DNA from: a candidate division LCP-89 bacterium B3_LCP
GTDB taxonomy: Bacteria; Electryoneota; B3-LCP
Assembly (NCBI GenBank): GCA_005223185.1
Contig: NJBN01000003.1
Span: forward strand, 248,001-312,000
DNA: 64,000 nt
Reading direction: 5' to 3'
Each line of letters opens with the position of its first letter. Position 1 is the stretch's first letter. The notes beneath the pieces were generated by a model. The model was not told the DNA's origin. It worked only from the letters and a program-made list of their open reading frames with translations, and made no database searches. Positions 8,669-16,694 of the stretch are shown one piece after another. Made by a program: the position numbers and the translations under genes.

Positions 8669-11600
8669 ATGAAGAGATTTATCCATAGTCTGTTATTTGT
8701 CTTGATCATTACGAGTTTTGCCGTGAGCGATGATTCTGCAAAACAAGCAATGCTGGACCACCGAGCCGCGCCTGAAACCAGTCCCTTCGGTCCCGAAGAT
8801 GCCCTTATTCAGATGGATGAATCTCGTCTGGATACTATCAAAACCTGGGATCTGGCCGATACATCTCAAGCAGGCCAACTCACCTTTCTAACAACAGGTA
8901 ATGAGTTCGGGTATCGGGGTTTTCAAGTCGCGGTCGGTGACGTTAATGGTGATGGAGATTTAGATATAATCATTGGTAGTGCTTACCTGTCCGGCCAAGG
9001 GTACATCTACTGTGGAGGTGCGTATATTTTTTATGGTCCCAGAGATATTTACTCCACGCTGGACTTTGAATCTGCTAACGTGATAATATATGGTCCCTGC
9101 ACTGAAGCCTGGACCGAGGGCCTTGATGTTGGTGATGTCAGCGGTGATGGTATCGCTGATATCGTTTTGGGATCTGTAGGAGTCGACGAAGTATACTTAG
9201 TACTGGGCAGATCTATACTACCCAGTGTTATCGTGTTAGATTCCGGGTACGACAGTAAAATGACCGGAATAGACGATAATTACACAGGATCGACTATTTC
9301 CTTAGCAGATGTGGATGGGGATTATATTGAAGATATTCTCATTGCTGCACCCTTTGGTGATGGCCCCGATAGTTCGAGACCGAAATGCGGCAATTACTAT
9401 GTGGTCTGCGGCAGAGATTCCTGGCCGACAGATATTTATCTACCCGATGAGACGGTTATTTTCGGAGCTGAATCTGAAGATGGAGTTGCAAATATTGGTG
9501 GTGGTGATTATGTGTATTATCCAGGTATGCAGATAGTATCTGGTGATATAAATGGTGATGGACTTAGCGATATTCTAATAGGAGCTCCTGGAGGCGATGG
9601 TCCTGATAATTCCTGCTTTGAATGTGGCGAAGCATATGCGATATATGGAAGAACTGCGATTACCGATACAATTGACCTACTAACCGATGCAGATCTTATA
9701 TGTTACGGTATAGATACTGAAGATCATATCGTTCGTCTCGGATCAGGGGACGTCAATGGTGATGATATTGATGATTTTCTCATGGGAGCAAGAGATGCAG
9801 ATGGTAGTAGTAACACCCTGCCGGATGCCGGGGAGATTTACATCGTCTATGGGCGAGCTGATCTGCCGGCCACCATGGAAATGAGCACAGATGCGGATGT
9901 AACTATTTACGGGATGAATCCGGGTGACATTCTGGGTCGTATGTTAGCACACGATGTGAACGGAGATGGGGTGAGCGATCTCTTTTTGGGCGCACCAGGA
10001 GCGGATGGTCCGGATAATTCACGGGAACATTGTGGCGAAGTTTACATTGTTTATGGATATGATCTTCCTGATGAAATCGAATTAATGGACTATCCATGTT
10101 ATATAATTTACGGTGTCGATGAAGAAGACGGATTGGGTGGCTTTGGAGCCATGGCATTTGGTGATATAAACGCCAATGGAATCGCCGATATACTTATTGG
10201 TGCAGCTAGCGCTGACGGATTGGGAAACAGCTATGAAGATGCGGGTGAAGCTTATGTCATTAGTGGTTGGCATCTGATCGGCTGCAGGATCGATGCGGCA
10301 GTCACAGATCTCATTGCTCCTCTGGGGGAAGTCGTCGAAGATACGACCATTACACCTTCTGCTGAAGTGAGAAACCTGGGTCTCTATACGGAAACCTTCC
10401 CTGTCCATTTCACTATCGGCACGGATTACGAAGAGACTATTGAAGTTACATTAGATCCTAATGAAGTCGATACGTTGGATTTTCCTGCATGGACGGCAAC
10501 AATCCAGGGTACGCATGTAGTCGCCTGTTCTACCGCCTTAGTTGGAGATGAAAACAGTGTCAATGATCAGAAACATGGCACCGTCATCGTCGTTGCAGGT
10601 CCTGAGCCGATTATAACGGAAATATCGCCAGATCATGGTGGGAATACGGGTTCGGTGACCGTAGAAATAGCTGGATTACAATTTTTAGAAGGAATCGAAA
10701 TAAAACTTACAAAAACAGGCCAACCAGATGTTAATGTCGATTCTGCAATGATATCATTTGTTGATTCTACGAAGTTATTCGTTACATTGAATCTATATGG
10801 TTTGGAAACAGGTGCCTGGAACGTTGTTCTTACAAATCCGGATGGTTATGCTGGAATTTATTATGATGGATTTATGATCGAAGAAGGATACACTGATCTG
10901 TGGGTTGATATTATTGGATCTGACCAGATTTTAGTAGGCGCAGAACAATCCTATTTTGTATGTTTTGGAAATTCAAGCAATATTGATGAGTATGATTTAC
11001 TTCTTTGCTTATTCCTTCCTGAAGGAGTCGAGTATTCAATGGATTTTCCAGCACCACCTCTGATGGGAATTCCTGTGGATTCCATACCACAAGGTATAGT
11101 TAGTACAGAGGGGATTTTTATTCCCTTGTGGATTATGAAATTAATGATGGGAGCTAGTGAATATTTTACCCTAAATATAACAGTTCCTACTAGTATGCTA
11201 GGGCAAACATTGACCTATACGGTTGAATTCAATAAAGCAGTTGAATCCTCATTTTCGATTACTGGTGATGCAACAGTCGTTAGCGAATCACCAATAGGTC
11301 AGGAAATATTCAACATTATTTCTGAATGTGCAGATTCACTCGGGATTCTCCAACCTGTTGTTGGTACACTCAGTAACCAACAAGATCCAGAGCTAGAAGA
11401 GGCATGGAGCAATGTATTGAATGGGCTACTTGGTCTACCTATTGGTACTTATACGCTTATTGGTGTTGGCGTTGCTGTAGTAGGTGTAGTTGCTGTAGGA
11501 ACAGCTAGTGTTTGGGCTCCAGCGATTGCGACTTTCTGTGTATTGTCTGGGATGTCACTTGATCTATTTAACACCGCGTACCAAATAGGTGTTGGTGGGG

Positions 11601-12703
11601 GTGGAGGATTTCTAAATTACCATTATCAGCAAATGAACGAGGCAATAAGTGAAGCAGTTGGATCATATGATCCCAACGACAAATCCGGCCCGGCTGGCTT
11701 TGGGGATAATGGGTATATACCACCCTATGAACCATTCTATTATGTGATAAACTTCGAGAATGTCGATTCAGCCACAGCTGCTGCACAGAATATCTGGGTT
11801 ACGGATACCCTGGATATCAACTTGGATTGGTCAACTCTGGTTTTCGATACTGCCAGCCACGTTCCGACTATACAGACAATAGATACGCTTACAGGTATAA
11901 TAAACTGGCACTGGGCTGATATCTTCCTTCCCCCCAACGTCAATCCACCAGAGGGGGAAGGTATGGTTATGTTCCACATAGACCAAAAGCCCAACCTTAC
12001 TAGCGGCACTGAAATTCACAACTACGCTTCCATTACTTTTGATTATAACGATCCCATCATCACAAACACCGTGTTGAATACAATAGATGCTGCACCGCCA
12101 ACGAGTACAATGAACCTGCTGCCGTCATCAAGTTTTCCCAATTTTGAGGTTGGCTGGGCAGGCACGGATGAAGACTCTGGCTCAGGCATAGCGAGTTACA
12201 CCATTTACATATCTACTGACGGCGGAACCTTCGAAACGTGGTTGATAAATAGTGCGGACACTTCGGCGACATTTGAAGGAGAGCTCGATTCAACTTACGC
12301 CTTCTGCTGCGTTGCCAGGGATAACGTGGGACATGTAGAGGTTAAAACTATTATAGCAGAAACGCAAACACAGGTTCAACTCCCGAATGTTCTCGGCAAT
12401 GTCGTCGTCTACCCCAATCCCTTTAAACCGCATAGTGGTCTGGGGCATACAGGTATCAACTTTGGCCACCCGAACGATGCAACTAAAAGATTGACCGTGC
12501 CAGCAACAGTAGAGATATACACAATTGCCGGCGAAAAGGTTCGCACACTGAAGGAACCGGAAACGGATGGCAATGCAGACGGCGTCATTAATTGGGATGT
12601 AACTAACGACAGCGGTGAAAAGGTGGTGAGTGGTGTCTATATTTACCGCATCTCCAATCCTGCTGGTGAAGAGATCGTCGGGAAGCTGGCTATAATCAGA
12701 TAA
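8669..12703 (+). CDS. Giant secreted FG-GAP (integrin-like propeller) protein with sorting tail
   Basis: A 1344-residue exported protein; signal peptide to about residue 20. Residues about 75-540 hold seven FG-GAP blades with calcium loops (GDVNGDGDLD, ADVDGDYIED, GDINGDGLSD and similar) linked by conserved IGAPGGDGPDNS segments. A CARDB-like region (about 545-640), an IPT/TIG domain (about 645-735) and a glycine/valine-rich stretch follow. SYDPNDKSGP starts a conserved-repeat domain common in FCB surface proteins. The sorting tail (YPNPFKPHSG...GKLAIIR) copies that of the upstream gene. Role inferred as surface adhesion or recognition. Confidence 0.85.
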   Translation: MKRFIHSLLFVLIITSFAVSDDSAKQAMLDHRAAPETSPFGPEDALIQMDESRLDTIKTWDLADTSQAGQLTFLTTGNEFGYRGFQVAVGDVNGDGDLDIIIGSAYLSGQGYIYCGGAYIFYGPRDIYSTLDFESANVIIYGPCTEAWTEGLDVGDVSGDGIADIVLGSVGVDEVYLVLGRSILPSVIVLDSGYDSKMTGIDDNYTGSTISLADVDGDYIEDILIAAPFGDGPDSSRPKCGNYYVVCGRDSWPTDIYLPDETVIFGAESEDGVANIGGGDYVYYPGMQIVSGDINGDGLSDILIGAPGGDGPDNSCFECGEAYAIYGRTAITDTIDLLTDADLICYGIDTEDHIVRLGSGDVNGDDIDDFLMGARDADGSSNTLPDAGEIYIVYGRADLPATMEMSTDADVTIYGMNPGDILGRMLAHDVNGDGVSDLFLGAPGADGPDNSREHCGEVYIVYGYDLPDEIELMDYPCYIIYGVDEEDGLGGFGAMAFGDINANGIADILIGAASADGLGNSYEDAGEAYVISGWHLIGCRIDAAVTDLIAPLGEVVEDTTITPSAEVRNLGLYTETFPVHFTIGTDYEETIEVTLDPNEVDTLDFPAWTATIQGTHVVACSTALVGDENSVNDQKHGTVIVVAGPEPIITEISPDHGGNTGSVTVEIAGLQFLEGIEIKLTKTGQPDVNVDSAMISFVDSTKLFVTLNLYGLETGAWNVVLTNPDGYAGIYYDGFMIEEGYTDLWVDIIGSDQILVGAEQSYFVCFGNSSNIDEYDLLLCLFLPEGVEYSMDFPAPPLMGIPVDSIPQGIVSTEGIFIPLWIMKLMMGASEYFTLNITVPTSMLGQTLTYTVEFNKAVESSFSITGDATVVSESPIGQEIFNIISECADSLGILQPVVGTLSNQQDPELEEAWSNVLNGLLGLPIGTYTLIGVGVAVVGVVAVGTASVWAPAIATFCVLSGMSLDLFNTAYQIGVGGGGGFLNYHYQQMNEAISEAVGSYDPNDKSGPAGFGDNGYIPPYEPFYYVINFENVDSATAAAQNIWVTDTLDINLDWSTLVFDTASHVPTIQTIDTLTGIINWHWADIFLPPNVNPPEGEGMVMFHIDQKPNLTSGTEIHNYASITFDYNDPIITNTVLNTIDAAPPTSTMNLLPSSSFPNFEVGWAGTDEDSGSGIASYTIYISTDGGTFETWLINSADTSATFEGELDSTYAFCCVARDNVGHVEVKTIIAETQTQVQLPNVLGNVVVYPNPFKPHSGLGHTGINFGHPNDATKRLTVPATVEIYTIAGEKVRTLKEPETDGNADGVINWDVTNDSGEKVVSGVYIYRISNPAGEEIVGKLAIIR

Positions 12704-12747
12704 AATTATATCTTTATATATGGAATCCAAAACAACTTGAGGTTCTC

Positions 12748-13653
12748 ATGAAAACAATCAGCTGGTTAATCATGTTTGGTTTGTCGGTTATGTTAATACC
12801 CGAAGCGATTTTTGCAGGAGGTCCCGGGACTACTGGGGCAGCGTATCTGAAACCGGCTCAGAACGCCCGAGCAGCAGCTATGGGTGGCATCCAGGCAGTT
12901 CCAATGGATGGTGAGAGCGCCATCTTCAGCAATCCCGGGGGATTGACATATGCCGACAAGGTCGGATTCACCTGTTCATATGTATCCTGGTTTCAGGACA
13001 TCAGCTTTGGCAATATATCCTTGGTCTATCCCGGGGACAAGTTGTCCTTCGGCCTGGGTGCAATCTATCTGAATTATGGGGATATTCCAGGTTATGACGT
13101 TAATGCCAATCCCACCAGTGATTTTGGAGCTCATGATCTCTGTGGTTTACTTGGTATAGGCTACGACCTTGGCAATGGAATCAGGTTCGGCGGGACGGTA
13201 AAATTCATCAATGAAAAGATCGAGGAGGAGTCTGCCTTCGGTTTAGGATTGGATATCGGAGGATTATACCATTTCCAGAATCTACCCTTGCGTTTGGGCG
13301 CTGTTCTCCAACATATGGGATTAGTGGATATGAGATTTGTTGAAGAGGATACTCCCTGGCCAACTTTAATGCGCTTCGGGGCGGCGTATTCTGCTCTCGA
13401 CGACGCGCTGATATTTGCTGCGGAAGCAAACTCAGTTCTCGGTGATGAAACTCACTTTGATGGTGGTGTTGAATACATATATGATGAGATGTTCGCCTTG
13501 CGTTTAGGATACCGTACCGGCCCATCTGATGTTGGCAGCGGCTTATGCGCAGGAGCTGGTTTTTACTGGAAACAATACGGTGTGAATTATGCGTTTGAAC
13601 CATACGGAGTTTTAGGGAATACTCATCGGTTCTCAATTTTGATTCAGGTATAA
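12748..13653 (+). CDS. PorV/PorQ-family outer-membrane beta-barrel
   Basis: A 301-residue protein with a signal peptide (to about residue 23, IFAGG) and the PorV/UPF0164 pattern: GAAYLKPAQNARAAAMGG followed by AIFSNPGGL, then alternating strands with glycine-rich turns to a C-terminal FSILIQV strand. PorV proteins are barrels that shuttle type IX substrates to the attachment machinery, and PorQ is a relative. It lies 44 nt after a gene encoding a sorting-domain protein, which suits a cargo-shuttle set. Which subfamily it belongs to cannot be told by eye. Confidence 0.82.
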   Translation: MKTISWLIMFGLSVMLIPEAIFAGGPGTTGAAYLKPAQNARAAAMGGIQAVPMDGESAIFSNPGGLTYADKVGFTCSYVSWFQDISFGNISLVYPGDKLSFGLGAIYLNYGDIPGYDVNANPTSDFGAHDLCGLLGIGYDLGNGIRFGGTVKFINEKIEEESAFGLGLDIGGLYHFQNLPLRLGAVLQHMGLVDMRFVEEDTPWPTLMRFGAAYSALDDALIFAAEANSVLGDETHFDGGVEYIYDEMFALRLGYRTGPSDVGSGLCAGAGFYWKQYGVNYAFEPYGVLGNTHRFSILIQV

Positions 13654-13713
13654 ATTGCACTAATATATCCCGGAACATTTGACAGCAGTATTTTGCGGTT
13701 GTGCAAGAATAAG

Positions 13714-13824
13714 ATGCCAATCAGACTTGACAAATTAAGGAAGATGTCCTCTGGCAAGACTATCTGGTATGTCTATTACCAGGATAGCCAAGGGAAGAAG
13801 CGCGGTATCTCTTTCAATTTCTGA
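13714..13824 (+). pseudogene. Integrase N-terminal remnant
   Basis: A 36-codon frame (MPIRLDKLRK..., ending RGISFNF) with an IWYVYYQDSQGKKR segment that resembles the first beta-strands of tyrosine integrases, such as IWHVTYYLNGR in the neighbouring integrase. It stops abruptly before the attachment region at 13.9 kb. Likely the 5' stump of an integrase cut by insertion or deletion at the att site. Confidence 0.5.
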
Positions 13825-13844
13825 TCTTGTCCAATTTAAGGTAT

Positions 13845-13863
13845 TGCAAAAGTACTGCAAAAG
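13845..13863 (+). repeat. Paired TGCAAAAG direct repeat beside the attachment site
   Basis: TGCAAAAG occurs twice with a 3-nt gap, about 40 nt before the tRNA-Arg remnant. The same design (TGCAAGG twice) is found near the other attachment-like sites at 38583 and 42237. Spacing and position suit integrase arm-type binding sites. Confidence 0.45.
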
Positions 13864-13898
13864 GGCTGTTTTCGTCGGTTTTTACGCATGAAACCACT

Positions 13899-13943
13899 GG
13901 CCTTCTAAGCCGAGGGTTCCGGGTTCGAGTCCCGGCGGGCGTA
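13899..13943 (+). tRNA. 3' fragment of tRNA-Arg(UCU), element-2 attachment site
   Basis: The sequence starts at the anticodon loop CTTCTAA (anticodon UCU) and continues through GCCGA, a variable loop, a full T arm (CCGGG TTCGAGT CCCGG) and acceptor strand CGGGCGT plus A. No D arm or 5' acceptor strand precedes it; GGC is all that remains of the 5' anticodon stem. It is therefore not a functional gene but the usual duplicate left when an integrase targets the anticodon loop. Partial relatives lie at 50122, 53363 and 58416. Confidence 0.8.
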
Positions 13944-14030
13944 CAGCTTAAATGCTTAATATACAACTACTCCCTGTATCACCGCACATTGGTCTGTGTG
14001 GGTCTGATACGGGGATTTTTGGTATATTTA

Positions 14031-14051
14031 ATCGCGTATTAATCGCACGAG
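14031..14051 (+). repeat. Copy 1 of the ATCGCGTATTAATCGCA repeat
   Basis: ATCGCGTATTAATCGCACGAG abuts the integrase stop codon. The full 21 nt recur at 50067-50087 and the first 17 nt at 38475-38491, each time next to an attachment-like core. Likely an integrase arm site. Confidence 0.55.
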
Positions 14052-15080
14052 CTAACCAACACATGTTAAAACCTCCACGGTATCAAGCAAATCAGGAACG
14101 GTTACATGTGTGTATACCTCAGTAGTTTTAGTACTACTATGACCTAAGAGTTTGGCAACCTTTGAAAGGTGTATTCCAGCGCGAACAAGATCGCTGCAAG
14201 TTGTGTGGCGTAGACAATGCAAATGCAGACTTTCTCTCAGGTCAGCCCTACGCAGGTACTCTTTAAATAGGTGAGAAACCCAATCTGCTCCATAATTGAA
14301 AGGTCTAGGTTGCCCTCTATCCAATGACATAATAATTTGCATAAGTTCCAATCCTATAGGGATTGTTCTATCCCTTTTGGTCTTAGTATTCCTAAATGTC
14401 AACCGCCTCTGTTCAACGTCTATATCCGCCCACTGTAACTTTATCGCTTCACTTCTACGGCATCCGGTAAGCAAATAGAACCTGAACAGGCGTGAATGGT
14501 TCTCATCCCTAATTACGGATAAGAAGCGTGCTTTCTCGTCAGGGGAAAGACAGAGGGGGATATTCTTTCCTTCAACTACCGGAATTATCCCTTTTCTCGT
14601 AAATGGATTGTAGCGGAGATATTTCTGTCCAGGTTTTTCTACAGCCCAATTCAGAGCAGCTCGTATAGACCGTAGTTCGATACTTGCTGAAGTTTGTTTA
14701 ATAGTCTCGTCTTTGTGTTTCCTATACTGAAGGGCTATTATCTCGGTAATTGCAGTTAATGCAATGTCACCAACGAATGTGAGTAACCGGCTTAATGAAT
14801 AAGCGTCTGTGGATATAGTTCTTGCGGCCTTATCTTGTCGCTTCCTCTCTTCGAGGTAAATCTCGATAAATTCAGACAATAGAATCGGGATTATTTTTAC
14901 TTCAGGTTCTAATCCCTGCTCGATGCGAGCAGCCTCGGCTTCTATCTTTTTCAACACTTCCAAGGCCACCTTCTTGTCGCTTGTCCCAGTTGATTTGGTA
15001 TGATGCCTTCCATTTAGATAGTAAGTTACATGCCAAATATAACTACCACCTTTCTTTTTCCGCTTATACAAACTTGCCAT
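14052..15080 (-). CDS. Tyrosine integrase of element 2
   Basis: A 342-residue phage-type integrase. The N-terminus (ASLYKRKKKGGSYIWHVTYYLNGRHH) resembles an arm-type binding domain; a core-binding domain follows (about 65-165). The catalytic domain has Arg in TGCRRSEA, Lys in RNTKTKRDR, HCLRHTT, LGHSS and Tyr in EVYTHV. It is the left-most gene of element 2 and lies next to a tRNA-Arg 3' fragment, its likely target. It is preceded by leader L3 and translated from a GGAGG site 4 nt before the ATG. Relation to the element-1 integrase is distant. Intact by motifs. Confidence 0.92.
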   Translation of the reverse strand: MASLYKRKKKGGSYIWHVTYYLNGRHHTKSTGTSDKKVALEVLKKIEAEAARIEQGLEPEVKIIPILLSEFIEIYLEERKRQDKAARTISTDAYSLSRLLTFVGDIALTAITEIIALQYRKHKDETIKQTSASIELRSIRAALNWAVEKPGQKYLRYNPFTRKGIIPVVEGKNIPLCLSPDEKARFLSVIRDENHSRLFRFYLLTGCRRSEAIKLQWADIDVEQRRLTFRNTKTKRDRTIPIGLELMQIIMSLDRGQPRPFNYGADWVSHLFKEYLRRADLRESLHLHCLRHTTCSDLVRAGIHLSKVAKLLGHSSTKTTEVYTHVTVPDLLDTVEVLTCVG

Positions 15081-15259
15081 ATTTCCTCCGTAGAGAGAAA
15101 AACCCGACAGCGTCCACGCTCACACTAGGTTAGCGTTTGGGTCCTCACGGATACCCAACTGTCGGGCGGTTATGCAACGAAAATGCCGAGGAAATTCTCG
15201 GCGATTTCCTAGTGTGATGTGGACAATTGAAATATAACACTTCGAATTGCAAAAGTCAA
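15081..15259 (-). promoter_or_regulatory. Promoter and structured 5' leader of the element-2 integrase (leader L3)
   Basis: Promoter TTGACT (15254-15259), 17-nt spacer, TATATT (15231-15236). The 5' segment (15208-15225) is complementary to an internal segment (15111-15129). The latter abuts the 3' strand CTGTCGGG (15103-15110) of an 8-bp stem; the 5' strand CCCGACAG (15159-15166) abuts a hairpin (15137-15158) with a GTGA tetraloop and a bulge. TTTTT follows the stem. This is the same plan as the ardC leaders with different bases. Here the ribosome site ACGGAGG is not clearly complementary to the internal segment. An extra GCCGAG/CTCGGC hairpin lies between the 5' segment and the stem. Confidence 0.78.
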
Positions 15260-15267
15260 GCACTTTT

Positions 15268-15537
15268 TTAAAATCCCTCATATAATATTCCAGTCGTTGA
15301 CACCTCTGCTCGATCTAACCACTTGTCTAATTTGGATTTCTTGAAACGAATTTGCTTGTTAACCTTGTGATGAGGAACCTTCCGCAAACGTACCCATTCC
15401 CGCAGAGTATAATTACTAATCGCGAGATAATCCGCGGCCTGATCAACCGTAAGTATATCTCGTACAGGTTCAGTCTGCTCTCGAATTGCCTCGAGTACAG
15501 CCAAAATCTGTTCAAGCTGTCGCGAATTAGCATCCAT
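15268..15537 (-). CDS. Excisionase-family helix-turn-helix protein
   Basis: An 89-residue protein. The N-terminal 30 residues form an amphipathic helix (QLEQILAVLEAIREQ). The rest is a MerR-like winged helix of the HTH_17/excisionase type: LTVDQAADYLAISNYTLREWVRLRKVPHHKVNKQIRFKKSKLDKWL. Such proteins bend attachment-site DNA or repress early genes. It lies upstream of the integrase in the same direction, but the integrase has its own promoter. Its start codon overlaps the preceding stop (TAATG), so translation is coupled to the next gene. Confidence 0.83.
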   Translation of the reverse strand: MDANSRQLEQILAVLEAIREQTEPVRDILTVDQAADYLAISNYTLREWVRLRKVPHHKVNKQIRFKKSKLDKWLDRAEVSTTGILYEGF

Positions 15538-15737
15538 TACTTATCGCGCCCAATTACTTGGTTGAATTCCTTAGACTGTTCAGCTATTTCTTGCTTCGGA
15601 AGTTTACCAAACCTGAACGGCCAGAGTTGACATCTCCTATCTTCACATTCGGCAACGCTTTTCCAGGACTTGCCGAGACATCTATAACAGAATTGCCTGA
15701 TTGCCTTCAATGCTGACCGTCTGTGTCTAAATGCCAT
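15537..15737 (-). CDS. Small phage-type zinc-finger protein
   Basis: A 66-residue basic protein with two Cys pairs, FCYRC and CEDRRC, followed by QLWPFRFG. This layout (CxxC ... C....C.LWP.R.G) occurs in small proteins of phages and integrative elements and probably binds zinc. A basic N-terminus precedes it. AGGGA lies near the start at 15737. Coupled to the excisionase gene. Function unknown, likely DNA-related. Confidence 0.68.
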   Translation of the reverse strand: MAFRHRRSALKAIRQFCYRCLGKSWKSVAECEDRRCQLWPFRFGKLPKQEIAEQSKEFNQVIGRDK

Positions 15738-16034
15738 CTATGATTCCCTCGCATTTCATTTTACTCCGTAACACTTAAGGGGAGTGGATTTCGTGGAGCG
15801 ATTATATCAGTTGTTTTGTGGTTTTATGTGTATTGGCTGTGAAAAGTCTTGGAATTGAGTGCCTCCGACTCACTTTGAGATTAGGTTTCATTAATCACTC
15901 CCAGAATTGTATTTCTTCAGAATTTCTATTTACTCCCTGGTAAGTATCGGATGAGTCATTCATTTGTCATTTAGATGGTTGAAGTCGATTAAACTAAATT
16001 AAACTTTAACCATATTTCCTTATACCTTCTCTCT
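15738..16034. other. Intergenic stretch without a supported gene
   Basis: AT-rich, with short in-frame stops on both strands. I see no terminator with a clear T-run and no repeats. Confidence 0.5.
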
Positions 16035-16232
16035 TCAGGATTCTTTTAGTACTATATAAATGCCACTATGGTCAGACCTGCTAACTTCCCACTCGAAACA
16101 CTCATCATGTTCTGCTTGATTGAATGTTATATAGAGGTCGTGTTCAGATTCAGTCAATTCCGGCTTTGGTAGCTCGTTCAGTTCGAACCGCTGATACAGA
16201 TAGATGTAGAACCACAGGTTGGACTTTTCCAT
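16035..16232 (-). CDS. Small acidic protein of element 2
   Basis: A 65-residue acidic protein (MEKSNLWFYIYLYQRF...). An AAAGG lies 7 nt before the start. It contains an aromatic N-terminal helix and HDECFEWEVSRSDHSGIYIVLK, which looks like a small beta-rich domain. It lies between the origin-like repeats and the zinc-finger gene in the same direction. No family recognised; could be a regulator of replication. Real-gene status is probable rather than certain. Confidence 0.5.
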   Translation of the reverse strand: MEKSNLWFYIYLYQRFELNELPKPELTESEHDLYITFNQAEHDECFEWEVSRSDHSGIYIVLKES

Positions 16233-16377
16233 TTTTTGCCTTTCTTAAATCATTTTGTGTTTCACTTTATTTATTCGGCTTCTTCGTCGAGCTCATACCT
16301 TTAAGAAGAGTAAATCTCCCCAAATCCCATGTTGATAAGGCGTTTTCTGCGTATTCTCTCACGAATAGGTGAATGGT

Positions 16378-16661
16378 GTGAATGCTAGTGAATGCTCATT
16401 TTTTGTAGCATTCACTTTGTTTTCACCGTATATTTCATTGACATTTAGGTAAAGTGAATGCAGTGAATGCTCTTTTATATAAATTATGTTAGACTAAACT
16501 ATTAAAAGAGGAGATAAGAGAAAAGGTATTATTATATAAGAAATTAGTTTTTGAAAAAGCATTCACACCATTCACTATTTGAACAAACTCCATGAAATAA
16601 TCATGTGTTAAGTGGTGAAAGGTCTATGATTCGAGCATTCACTAGCATTCACTGCATTCAC
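16378..16661. repeat. Iteron-type origin of replication of element 2
   Basis: The octamer GTGAATGC occurs nine times: at 16378, 16388, 16454 and 16463 in direct orientation and at 16408, 16559, 16635, 16645 and 16654 inverted. Near-matches also lie close to 16428 and 16568. Neighbouring copies are spaced 9-10 bp. The forward copies on the left and inverted copies on the right flank an AT-rich stretch (about 16471-16555) that could be the unwinding region. It lies directly downstream of the ATPase and primase genes, the usual place for origins of phage satellites and plasmid-like elements. Confidence 0.72.
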
Positions 16662-16694
16662 TTTCTAACTGGGCAGTAAAGAGAAACATCACTT

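Noticed and set aside
12290-12730. A 146-codon minus-strand frame inside the FG-GAP gene
   Set aside because: Shadow of the strongly supported plus-strand sorting-domain coding sequence.
13899-13943. An intact tRNA-Arg gene
   Set aside because: The D arm and 5' acceptor strand are absent and the anticodon stem lacks its 5' partner.
16378-16661. GTGAATGC repeats as a CRISPR array
   Set aside because: The unit is 8 bp, occurs in both orientations with 9-10 bp spacing or long gaps, and no cas gene is present.
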